Positions 1-5,821 of a stretch of DNA of 6,193 nucleotides are shown here, one piece after another. Numbering within the stretch: the stretch's first letter is position 1; each line of letters starts with the position of its first letter. The stretch covers positions 1-6,193 of the forward strand of contig JBGTLW010000076.1 in NCBI GenBank assembly GCA_041743835.1, in the 5' to 3' direction. A program made the translations under genes and the position numbers. The stretch comes from JBGTLW01 sp041743835 (GTDB taxonomy: Bacteria > Planctomycetota > Phycisphaerae > Phycisphaerales > Phycisphaeraceae). The notes beneath the pieces are model-generated. The model was given only the letters and a program-made list of their open reading frames with translations. It did no database searches and was not told where the DNA came from.

Positions 1-660
1 GCGCGATGCGCCGGTCGGTTCCCACCCGCCACACAGCCGCTCGACATCGCCGACCAGCGCCGCGAAATCCAGCCGACCCGCCGCCGCCACGACGATGTTG
101 TCCGGGCTGTAGCGCGCCTGGAAGTAATCGCGCATCTGGTCCACGGTGAGGCGGGTGACGGTCCCCTCCGCTCCGCCGGTGCCCAGTACACGGAAGCCCA
201 GGCCGTGGCCCTGGAAGTAGAGCTCGAGCAGGCTGTCTTGCAGCCGCCACTCGGGGCGGTCGTCGTACATCCCGATCTCTTCGAGGATGACGTTTTTCTC
301 CATGTCGAAGTCTTCGACACGCAGCGCCGGCCGGAGCATGTCGCCGAGCAGGTCGGTGGCCTTGGGCAGGAACTCGGGGAGTATCTGGGCGTAATAGACG
401 GTTTGCTCGTGGCTGGTGAACGCGTTGTAGCTTGCGCCCAGCTCATCAAACTCGCGGTTGACATCATCCGCCGATCGGCGGGCGGTGCCCTTGAACATCA
501 TGTGTTCGAGGAAGTGCGACACGCCCATGACGGCGGGCTGCTCGTCGCGTGCGCCGGTCTTGACGAAGAAGCCCACGGCTGCGGTGTGGGCCGCGTCGTT
601 GACTTCGGCCAGAATCGTCAGGCCGTTGGGCAGCTTGTGTTGGCAAAAAGTAAGGGGCAT
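1..660 (-). CDS. M16 family zinc metallopeptidase, N-terminal part (truncated by window edge)
   Basis: The reverse strand reads open from an ATG at 658-660 to the window edge, giving 220 residues without a stop. It begins MPLTFCQHKLPNGLTILAE, the usual opening of an insulinase/processing-peptidase domain. The inverted zinc motif HxxEH is intact as HFLEH (H49, E52, H53), where the histidines bind zinc and the glutamate is the catalytic base. The third metal ligand is expected in NVILEE (E127 or E128), about 75 residues downstream as in the family. All catalytic residues are therefore present in this N-terminal domain; the usual inactive C-terminal M16 half would lie outside the window. There is no signal peptide at this start, which suggests a cytoplasmic enzyme degrading peptides. 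It lies 92 bases downstream of thioredoxin on the same strand, so co-transcription is possible. An in-frame ATG at 724-726 would add 22 residues, but that extension is proline-rich and not family-like, so I prefer 660. Family assignment is very secure; the substrate is unknown. Confidence 0.93.
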   Translation of the reverse strand, partial: MPLTFCQHKLPNGLTILAEVNDAAHTAAVGFFVKTGARDEQPAVMGVSHFLEHMMFKGTARRSADDVNREFDELGASYNAFTSHEQTVYYAQILPEFLPKATDLLGDMLRPALRVEDFDMEKNVILEEIGMYDDRPEWRLQDSLLELYFQGHGLGFRVLGTGGAEGTVTRLTVDQMRDYFQARYSPDNIVVAAAGRLDFAALVGDVERLCGGWEPTGASR

Positions 661-752
661 GGGCGATGAGCCGAGAGCGATAGGCGGGTGGCCGGGCGTC
701 CGCGCGCAGGTCGGTAGGGCCGCCATGCCTCAGGCTTGTGGCTCCCCGCGGG

Positions 753-1085
753 TCAGGCGATCGCCTGGTTGAGCGCGGTGGCGAACTCGGCCTTGGGCGT
801 GACGCCGACGAACTTCTGGATGACCTCGCCGCCCTTGAAGAGCATGACGGTGGGGATGGCGTTGATCCCGAACTTGACGGACACGTCGCGGTTGGCGTCG
901 GTGTCCACCTTGCCGACCTTCACCTTGCCGTGGAACTCGTTGGCCAGCTCGTCGATGGTGGGGGCGATCATCTTGCAGGGCATGCACCACTCTGCCCAGA
1001 AATCGACAAGCACGGGCACGTCAGAGCCGATCACTTCGGATTCAAAGTTGTCATCGGTCAGTTCGAGAACGGCATCAGACGCCAT
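753..1085 (-). CDS. trxA: Thioredoxin with WCMPC active site
   Basis: A complete 110-residue thioredoxin, the usual single-domain length (105-110). It is a cytoplasmic protein-disulfide reductant normally recharged by thioredoxin reductase. Visible landmarks are the buried D28 in LVDFW, the redox pair C34 and C37 in WCMPC, K59 in the central strand, the cis-proline P78 in AIPTVMLF, and the G94 turn near the C-terminus. No signal peptide or membrane segment is seen. The active-site dipeptide is Met-Pro instead of the common Gly-Pro; residues between the cysteines tune redox potential, so partner preference may differ slightly. The frame is open 16 codons further upstream, but the start at 1085 gives the classic short N-terminus and has GGAG 7 bases before it, while the upstream option would begin almost at the predicted transcription start. 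It has its own promoter in the divergent region and is followed by the M16 peptidase. The symbol is given by family; a genome may carry several paralogues. Confidence 0.95.
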   Translation of the reverse strand: MASDAVLELTDDNFESEVIGSDVPVLVDFWAEWCMPCKMIAPTIDELANEFHGKVKVGKVDTDANRDVSVKFGINAIPTVMLFKGGEVIQKFVGVTPKAEFATALNQAIA

Positions 1086-1092
1086 GGACAGT

Positions 1093-1096
1093 CTCC
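1093..1096 (-). promoter_or_regulatory. Ribosome binding site of thioredoxin
   Basis: On the reverse strand GGAG stands 7 bases before the ATG at 1085. It is the clearest Shine-Dalgarno sequence in the window and decides the thioredoxin start in favour of 1085 over the longer upstream frame. Confidence 0.7.
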
Positions 1097-1136
1097 GGGA
1101 ATGGGTGTTACGCTTGCGGGCAATGCTTAGCAACGG

Positions 1137-1165
1137 ATTGTAGGCCAGCCCCCATAACGCGGCAA
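1137..1165 (-). promoter_or_regulatory. Predicted sigma70-type promoter of thioredoxin
   Basis: On the reverse strand TTGCCG (1160-1165) is followed after exactly 17 bases by TACAAT (1137-1142). The -10 element matches TATAAT at five of six bases and the -35 matches TTGACA at four of six. Predicted transcription would begin near 1130, leaving a leader of about 45 bases. The -35 lies within the left arm of the inverted repeat at 1159-1190. Seen by eye only; not tested. Confidence 0.6.
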
Positions 1166-1190
1166 ACAGCGGCTGTGAACCTTTTGCCGC
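1159..1190. repeat. Perfect 8-bp inverted repeat spanning both divergent -35 elements (possible operator)
   Basis: GCGGCAAA at 1159-1166 and TTTGCCGC at 1183-1190 are exact reverse complements separated by 16 bases. The left arm contains the -35 of the thioredoxin promoter and the right arm the -35 of the glycosyltransferase promoter. A smaller palindrome, CAGC-G-GCTG (1167-1175), lies in the spacer. The centre-to-centre distance of the arms is 24 bases, a little over two helical turns, so a dimeric regulator could contact both on one DNA face. Part of the symmetry is expected simply because both promoters share the same -35 hexamer, so an operator role is inference. Confidence 0.5.
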
Positions 1191-1212
1191 ACCCCACCCA
1201 TGCGCCTATGAT
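1184..1212 (+). promoter_or_regulatory. Predicted sigma70-type promoter of the GT4 glycosyltransferase gene
   Basis: TTGCCG (1184-1189), 17 bases, then TATGAT (1207-1212), a five-of-six match to the consensus -10. Transcription would begin near 1219 and leave a leader of about 64 bases before the ATG at 1283. This position rules against the alternative GTG start at 1175, which lies upstream of the promoter itself. The -35 is identical to that of the divergent thioredoxin promoter. Confidence 0.6.
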
Positions 1213-1282
1213 ACGGCTTCAAATACCGGGCCCCGCCACCCGCGACGCCCCCCGCTTCTTTGTTGAACACACGAAGAAAAGT

Positions 1283-3751
1283 ATGGCCAAAAAGAAGCGC
1301 AAAACATCGTGGGACAACCTGACCACCGTCGCCACCGTGGGTAACGCCCTGCCCCGGCGGTGCGGCATCGCGACGTTCACCTCCGACCTGACCGAGGCGA
1401 TTGCCGCGGCCGCGCCGGACCTCAGCGTCTGGTCCGTGGCGATGAACGATCGGCCCGAGGGCTACCGCTACAACCCGCGCGTGTGGTTCGAGGTCAACGA
1501 GGGCCGGATCGGCGAGTACCGCCTGGCCGCGGACTTCCTCAACATGTCCAACGCCGATGTGTGCTGCCTCCAGCACGAGTACGGGATCTTCGGCGGGGAC
1601 TGTGGCGAGTACATCCTCGACTTCATCCGCCGGCTGCGGATGCCCGTGGTCACCACCTGCCACACCGTCCTCAAAGAACCAAACCCCAAGCAACTCGAAG
1701 TCATGCGGAAGCTGGGCGAGATTTCGGATCGCCTGGTCGTCATGGCGGAGCGGGCGTTTGACTTCCTCAACGACATCTACGACATCCCCAAAGAGAAGAT
1801 CGCGCTCATTGGTCACGGCATCCCGGATGTGCCGTTCGTCGATCCCAACTTCTACAAAGACCAGTTCGGCGTCGAGGGACGCAAGGTCATCCTCACCTTC
1901 GGCCTGCTGTCGCCCAACAAGGGCATCGAGAACATGGTCGAGGCCCTGCCCGCCATCGTCGCCAGGCACCCCGACACGACCTACATCGTGCTCGGCGCGA
2001 CGCACCCCGGCGTCATCGCGCACGCGGGGGAAGAGTACCGCATCGCGCTCAAGCGTCGGGCCAAGGAGCTCGGCGTGGCCGACCACATCCAGTGGGTGAA
2101 CAAGTTTGTCGAGATGGACGAGCTGGTGGAGTACTTGGGCGTCGCGGATGTGTATGTGACGCCCTACCTGAACGAGGCGCAGATCACCTCGGGCACGCTG
2201 GCTTATGCGCTGGGCACGGGCAAGGCCACGGTGTCCACCCCCTACTGGCACGCGCAGGAGCTGCTCGCGGATGACCGCGGCATCCTCGTGCCGTTCAAAG
2301 ACCCCGCGGCGCTGGCCGCCGCCATCAACGGGCTGTTCGAGAACGAGACCGAGCGTCACGCGATGCGCAAGCGGGCGTACCAGTACACCCGGCAGTTCGC
2401 CTGGCCGGATGCGGCCGGCCAATACCTGGACCTCTTCGAGCAGGTCCGCGCCGACCGCACCAGCCACCCCAAGCCCTTCAAGGGGTTGCGGCGGCGGGAC
2501 TCGAAGCGCGAGGAGCTGGTCGAGATCAAGCTCGACCACCTGCGCACGCTCACCGATGACACCGGCATCTTCAGCCACGCCAAGGCCACCATCCCCGACC
2601 GGTCGCACGGCTACACCACCGATGACAACACCCGCGCGCTGATCGCGGTGCTCACCGCGCAATCCCACATCCCCACCCGCAGGCAGTACGCCCCGGGCCT
2701 GCACACCACGGAGATGATCAGCCGCTTCCTCTCGTTCATCGAGCACAGCTACGACGAGCGGACCGGCCGATTCCGCAACCAGCTCTCGTTCACGCGGCAG
2801 TGGGTCGAGGAGCCACCCTCCGAAGACACCCACGCCCGCGCGATCTGGGCGCTGGGCGAGACCGTCGCCCGAGCGACGCAGCGCGGGCACATGGCCGTGG
2901 CCGCGAACCTCTTCCAACGCTCGCTCGACGCGTGCCAGTCGATGACCACGCTGCACGGCATCGCCTACGCCCTGATCGGCATCCACGCGTACCTACGGCG
3001 GTTCTCCGGCGACTCCCACGCGCGTCGCGTCCGCGAGACCCTGGCACAGACGCTCTTCAAACGCTTCCGCGACCACGGCACCAATGACTGGCCGTGGCCG
3101 AGCGACGAGCTCACGTATGCCTCGGCCCAGTTGCCACACGCACTGCTGCTGTCCGGCCGGTGGATGTTCAGCAACGAGATGATCCAGACCGCCCTGCGAT
3201 CGCTGGAGTGGCTGCACGACGTCCAGACCAACGAGAAGGGGCAGTTCGCCCCCATCGGCTCGGACCACCCCTTCCGCAAGGGCGAACCCAAGCCACGCTT
3301 CATCCAGCGACCCATCGAGGCCAGCGCATCGATCGACGCGTTCCTCGAAGCGTACCGCGTCACCACCGATCACAAGTGGGTCGATTATGCCGAGACCGCG
3401 CTGGACTGGTTCCTCGGCGACAACGACCTGCACACCCCGGTGTACGACGCGACCACCGGCGGGTGTCACGACGGGCTGATGCCACAGGGCGTCAACCAGA
3501 ACCAGGGTGCCGAGGCCACCATCGCCTGGCTGCTGTCGCTCATGTCGCTCTACGAGCACAGCCTCGAATCCGACACCGGCACCTCGACGCGCGACGAAGC
3601 CAAGCCTGATGCGCCCCACGAAGAGGCGGGCCAGGTCGATGGTGCCGCCGATGTCATCGAGCCCGTGGTGTTGGCCGAGCCGGTGACGCCGTCTGTGTCC
3701 AACCCGCTGCCCAGGCGCACGCCGCCCAGGGCCGCGAGCCAAGCAAAGTAG
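1283..3751 (+). CDS. GT4-family glycosyltransferase fused to a C-terminal helical (toroid-like) domain
   Basis: An 822-residue protein with two domains. Residues about 13-390 are a GT-B fold retaining glycosyltransferase of family GT4, resembling the mannosyltransferase-like subgroup: PRRCGIATFTSDL (24-36), QHEYGIFGG (97-105), CHT (126-128), GHG (177-179), FGLLSPNKGIE (206-216), and the sugar-nucleotide region around E298, SGTLAYALGTGKA and STPYWHAQELL (303-328). The usual second glutamate of the EX7E motif is not present; from memory the SGTLAYA form is normal for this subgroup. Residues about 410-760 are mostly amphipathic helices with aromatic and acidic clusters (SHGYTTDDNTRA 441-452, EDTHARAIWALGE 514-526, WPWPSDELTYASAQLPHALL 603-622, NQGAEATIAWLLS 740-752), resembling (alpha/alpha)-toroid carbohydrate enzymes. 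Residues 762-822 form a Pro/Glu/Ala-rich, probably disordered tail. No signal peptide or membrane span, so it is likely cytoplasmic. The ATG at 1283 opens a typical MAKKKRK start; the preceding GAAGAAAAG is a weak ribosome site. Donor and acceptor are unknown; mannose chemistry is a guess. Confidence 0.88.
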   Translation: MAKKKRKTSWDNLTTVATVGNALPRRCGIATFTSDLTEAIAAAAPDLSVWSVAMNDRPEGYRYNPRVWFEVNEGRIGEYRLAADFLNMSNADVCCLQHEYGIFGGDCGEYILDFIRRLRMPVVTTCHTVLKEPNPKQLEVMRKLGEISDRLVVMAERAFDFLNDIYDIPKEKIALIGHGIPDVPFVDPNFYKDQFGVEGRKVILTFGLLSPNKGIENMVEALPAIVARHPDTTYIVLGATHPGVIAHAGEEYRIALKRRAKELGVADHIQWVNKFVEMDELVEYLGVADVYVTPYLNEAQITSGTLAYALGTGKATVSTPYWHAQELLADDRGILVPFKDPAALAAAINGLFENETERHAMRKRAYQYTRQFAWPDAAGQYLDLFEQVRADRTSHPKPFKGLRRRDSKREELVEIKLDHLRTLTDDTGIFSHAKATIPDRSHGYTTDDNTRALIAVLTAQSHIPTRRQYAPGLHTTEMISRFLSFIEHSYDERTGRFRNQLSFTRQWVEEPPSEDTHARAIWALGETVARATQRGHMAVAANLFQRSLDACQSMTTLHGIAYALIGIHAYLRRFSGDSHARRVRETLAQTLFKRFRDHGTNDWPWPSDELTYASAQLPHALLLSGRWMFSNEMIQTALRSLEWLHDVQTNEKGQFAPIGSDHPFRKGEPKPRFIQRPIEASASIDAFLEAYRVTTDHKWVDYAETALDWFLGDNDLHTPVYDATTGGCHDGLMPQGVNQNQGAEATIAWLLSLMSLYEHSLESDTGTSTRDEAKPDAPHEEAGQVDGAADVIEPVVLAEPVTPSVSNPLPRRTPPRAASQAK

Positions 3752-3804
3752 CCGCGGGCTGCACTCATGCGCGTGCCATCGCGCTCACGCAGGTGCGCAG
3801 CAAA

Positions 3805-3836
3805 ACAGCGCGGCCGGCCAGTGCCATCCGCGCTGT
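3805..3836 (-). terminator. Hairpin terminator between convergent genes
   Basis: ACAGCGCGG (3805-3813) and CCGCGCTGT (3828-3836) form a perfect 9-bp stem around a 14-base loop. Read on the reverse strand the stem is followed by TTTTGC, so it best fits termination of the small gene ending at 3857, 20 bases away. On the forward strand it lies 53 bases after the glycosyltransferase stop but lacks a clean T-run, so forward use is less certain. The U-tract is short. Confidence 0.5.
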
Positions 3837-3856
3837 GTGGTCACTTGTGAGTTTGT

Positions 3857-4255
3857 TTATCGAAGCCCGCGCTCGCGGTCGGCTTTGCGCTGGGCCTTGC
3901 CCGCGAGGCGTTCCGCGGCCGCGGCCTTGAGCGCGACCAGACGCTGGAGCTGGTCGGTCACGATCTTCACCTTGTCGGCCGGGGGCGGGTCCAACTCGTT
4001 GAGGTGACCCAGGCGCTTGTTGAGCTGCGTCTCTTCCTCGGTCAACGCGGCGATCTTCACCTCGAGCTTGGCCATGTTCATCTCGTTGATCTTGGCAAGC
4101 GAGGGCGACGGCTCGCCCAGCAGCATCGGCAGGTCAACCTGCCCGGCTCGGGCGCGGGGCCGACCACCAAAGCCACGACCACCACCACCGCCACCACCAG
4201 CACGGGCGCCACGGTTGGGTCGATTGGAATTAAAACGGCGGGGATTCATACTCAT
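3857..4255 (-). CDS. Small glycine-rich basic protein with helical charged C-terminus, unknown function
   Basis: I do not recognise this 132-residue protein. Residues 1-39 are strongly basic and low in complexity: about nine arginines, asparagines and a run of seven glycines (20-26) followed by RGFGGRPRAR, like an RGG-type nucleic-acid-binding tail. Residues 41-51 (DLPMLLGEPSP) make a short hydrophobic link. Residues about 52-87 and 93-128 are predicted helices with heptad-like Leu/Ile spacing, broken at DPPPAD (89-94), suggesting a helical hairpin or coiled coil; the end is again Lys/Arg-rich. There is no signal peptide, membrane segment or cysteine. This resembles a small RNA- or DNA-associated or ribosome-associated protein, which is inference from composition. 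The start at 4255 lacks a Shine-Dalgarno sequence; M3 is an alternative. It stands alone, with its own candidate promoter and a hairpin terminator. A reading frame this biased could be spurious, but the non-random helical half and the flanking signals favour a real gene. Confidence 0.72.
   Translation of the reverse strand: MSMNPRRFNSNRPNRGARAGGGGGGGRGFGGRPRARAGQVDLPMLLGEPSPSLAKINEMNMAKLEVKIAALTEEETQLNKRLGHLNELDPPPADKVKIVTDQLQRLVALKAAAAERLAGKAQRKADRERGLR
4178..4199. repeat. Trinucleotide tract encoding polyglycine
   Basis: Seven near-perfect ACC units (one is GCC) in tandem. They read on the reverse strand as GGT/GGC glycine codons of the small gene at 3857-4255. Such tracts are prone to slippage in units of three, so the glycine run may vary in length between strains without breaking the frame. 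Confidence 0.7.
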
Positions 4256-4308
4256 GGCGGGTCTTGTCGTCAGGCGTTAAGGCAGGTCCATCGCCCCCAT
4301 CGTACTTC

Positions 4309-4339
4309 ACTATTGTCCGTTCCTGTCGGTCCACGTCAA
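4309..4339 (-). promoter_or_regulatory. Weak candidate promoter of the glycine-rich protein gene
   Basis: On the reverse strand TTGACG (4334-4339, five of six to the -35 consensus) is followed by a poor -10: AATAGT (4309-4314) at a long 19-base spacing, or ACAATA (4311-4316) at 17. The predicted leader is about 45 bases. The -35 is good and the -10 is not. Confidence 0.3.
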
Positions 4340-4343
4340 CTAG

Positions 4344-4429
4344 GCACCTCATAATTCACAGAAAACACGCGCCAAACCACCCCCGTTACCCGCCTAAGCC
4401 ACACCACACAACACCCGACCCCCCGGCTT
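4344..4429. other. Intergenic stretch, G/T-rich on the reverse strand
   Basis: This non-coding stretch downstream of the propeller gene is strongly asymmetric: from about 4362 to 4425 the forward strand is mostly C and A with few G. The reverse strand carries G-runs of six, three, three and five (within about 4381-4425). I find no convincing hairpin followed by a T-run, so the propeller gene has no visible intrinsic terminator and its transcript may run into the gene at 3857-4255. Confidence 0.4.
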
Positions 4430-5725
4430 TCAGACCCGGTCCGACATGTCCACGAGATAAACCCGGCGGGTGTTGGTCGCATCCACCCCGTTGAAAGCAA
4501 ACCACTTCCATGTCCTGTCCCAGGCCGGGTGAGGGTCCAGACGCAAGACCCCCTTGCCCTTCGGCTCAACCCGCGACCCGGTCCGCAGCAGCATCGTTTC
4601 GGTGTCGTTGACCACGTCGATCCAACGCAACGGCACGCTCCCATCACCAAACGCCATCGGCTCGTGCGTGTAGGTGTCGGTGAGGATATGCCGGCCGTTG
4701 GGGTGGACCGTCGGGTGCCCGCTGCCGGGTGTGCGCTGGGTGATCTTTCGCAGGTCCGAGCCGTCGTAGTTGACCTGGATCAGCGATAGGTATTCGTCCT
4801 TGTCCAGCCGGATGTTGGCGGACAGCCTGGTGCCATCGGGGAAGAAGTTGATGTGGTGCCCGCCGAGCTCCCACCGCGGCGCGGGGACCGCGTCGTACAC
4901 GTCGCTGCCATCGGGCTTGCAGGTGAGGACATCGAAGCGCACCTTGATGCCCTCCTTGCCGCGCTCGAAGGCATTGAAGCCGGCGGTCCCGTGATGCAGA
5001 TACCTGCGGACCGTGAAGATCAGCCGATCCCCCGCGGGGGTCCACTTGCTGTGGAAGCCATAGATTTCCCACGCGGCAAGCTCCTGCTCGCTCAAGTCCT
5101 TGAGCTCGGGTATCGACAGACGCGCCTCGGCGAGCGAGAGCACGAGCTTGCGATGCCCGGTGTCGAGGTCGGTGATGAAGAGCCCATCATCGTCGCGCGC
5201 GCCGATGTTTCGCACGGTGCGGTCGTCTGGCACGACCACGCCATAGCCGGGTTGCGTGCGTCGCATCTTGTCCATGGATGCCGCCGCCGCGAACCGGCCA
5301 CAGGGCGAGACCTGATACACGCCGCCCGGCCAGCGCTGGCTCTGCCCGGTATGGATGCTCAGCTTCACCACCATCGGCGTCCAGGTCGCGGTGTCCACAT
5401 CGTTGAACGCCAAATGGTCCGGCCCGGCCCAGTTGAGGTTGCAGCCCATCTGTGGCTCCCACCCCGCTGTGGTCGCCACCACGCGCTCGCCGCCCTCGTG
5501 CAGATCGATCAGCACCACCTCGCCGGTCTCGCCCGGCCTCCCCAGCCGGTCCTCAAAAGGCAGGCGGAACACCGCAAGAAAACGCCCATCCGGGCTGACC
5601 GGGCTGGTGTCGAAGAAGCGGTGGATGCATCGGCCGGTGTCCGGCGTGCAGCACCACACCGGGACCGCGGGGTCAAAAGCAGTCAGCCGGGGAAAGTGAC
5701 GGTCCAGTTGAGCGCGGTCGGGCAT
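4430..5725 (-). CDS. Six-bladed beta-propeller protein, oligogalacturonate-lyase-like (PL22/TolB-type)
   Basis: A 431-residue protein built from six blade repeats of the PD40/TolB kind: SPDGRFLAVF (44-53), SPCGRFAAAA (140-149), TPAGDRLIFTV (229-239), FPDGTRLSANI (295-305), HPNGRHILTDT (341-351) and the closing blade with DPHPAWDR (397-404). The order and spacing of the last three blades resemble oligogalacturonate lyase (family PL22), a cytoplasmic, metal-dependent enzyme that splits unsaturated pectin disaccharides. By my recollection of the Erwinia/Yersinia enzyme, its metal histidine before the PDG turn corresponds to H291 here, and its final HPHP motif to D397-P-H399-P. Thus one histidine ligand would be Asp, and the glutamine ligand falls on L394. 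CIHRFF (33-38) resembles the enzyme's CHRNYF segment. Length is near the family's (about 390) plus insertions. No signal peptide, so it is probably cytoplasmic. No Shine-Dalgarno is seen at 5725, but no earlier ATG is close by in frame. The fold is confident; activity on pectin fragments is uncertain. Confidence 0.82.
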   Translation of the reverse strand: MPDRAQLDRHFPRLTAFDPAVPVWCCTPDTGRCIHRFFDTSPVSPDGRFLAVFRLPFEDRLGRPGETGEVVLIDLHEGGERVVATTAGWEPQMGCNLNWAGPDHLAFNDVDTATWTPMVVKLSIHTGQSQRWPGGVYQVSPCGRFAAAASMDKMRRTQPGYGVVVPDDRTVRNIGARDDDGLFITDLDTGHRKLVLSLAEARLSIPELKDLSEQELAAWEIYGFHSKWTPAGDRLIFTVRRYLHHGTAGFNAFERGKEGIKVRFDVLTCKPDGSDVYDAVPAPRWELGGHHINFFPDGTRLSANIRLDKDEYLSLIQVNYDGSDLRKITQRTPGSGHPTVHPNGRHILTDTYTHEPMAFGDGSVPLRWIDVVNDTETMLLRTGSRVEPKGKGVLRLDPHPAWDRTWKWFAFNGVDATNTRRVYLVDMSDRV

Positions 5726-5783
5726 GGGAAGCGGTCCAGAGTGGCAAAATACTTGTGCGTGAGCATACCAGCGACACGCTAAA

Positions 5784-5807
5784 GCCGAGGGATCGCCATC
5801 CCTCGGC
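5784..5807 (-). terminator. Rho-independent-type terminator after the TolC-family gene
   Basis: GCCGAGGGAT (5784-5793) and ATCCCTCGGC (5798-5807) form a perfect 10-bp stem with a four-base CGCC loop. On the reverse strand it begins 15 bases after the stop of the TolC-family gene and is followed by TTTAG. The stem is strong; the T-tract is short. It separates this gene from the propeller gene, which would then need its own promoter; I found no convincing one in 5726-5783. Confidence 0.65.
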
Positions 5808-5821
5808 CCCTCCTCGGTCCC

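Noticed and set aside
205..669. Forward-strand frame opposite the M16 peptidase
   Set aside because: The reverse frame has an intact HFLEH zinc motif and continuous family similarity; the forward frame is its shadow.
661..752. Possible hairpin terminator between thioredoxin and the peptidase
   Set aside because: Only short, interrupted pairings (GCCA/TGGC with a three-base inner stem) and no T-run could be found.
1175..1282. GTG start at 1175 adding 36 residues to the glycosyltransferase
   Set aside because: It lies upstream of the predicted -35 and -10 elements, so the transcript would not include it, and the added residues look non-coding. The ATG at 1283 gives a typical start.
1127..2986. 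A 619-codon open frame on the reverse strand opposite the glycosyltransferase
   Set aside because: It is the antisense shadow of a high-GC gene. Its translation is Val/Gly/Arg/Asp-rich with no domain motif, whereas the forward frame carries clear GT4 motifs. It also runs across the divergent promoter region.
2993..3742. A 249-codon reverse-strand frame
   Set aside because: Antisense shadow of the glycosyltransferase C-terminal domain, with low-complexity Gly/Val/Arg composition and no recognisable motif.
4264..4494. A 76-codon forward frame covering the intergenic gap
   Set aside because: Proline/histidine-rich translation of a C/A-rich non-coding stretch, with no ribosome site and an end that runs antisense into the propeller gene.
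4853..5782. A 309-codon forward-strand frame
   Set aside because: Antisense to the propeller gene, whose own frame shows six blade repeats. The forward translation is Arg/Ala/His-rich with no motif.
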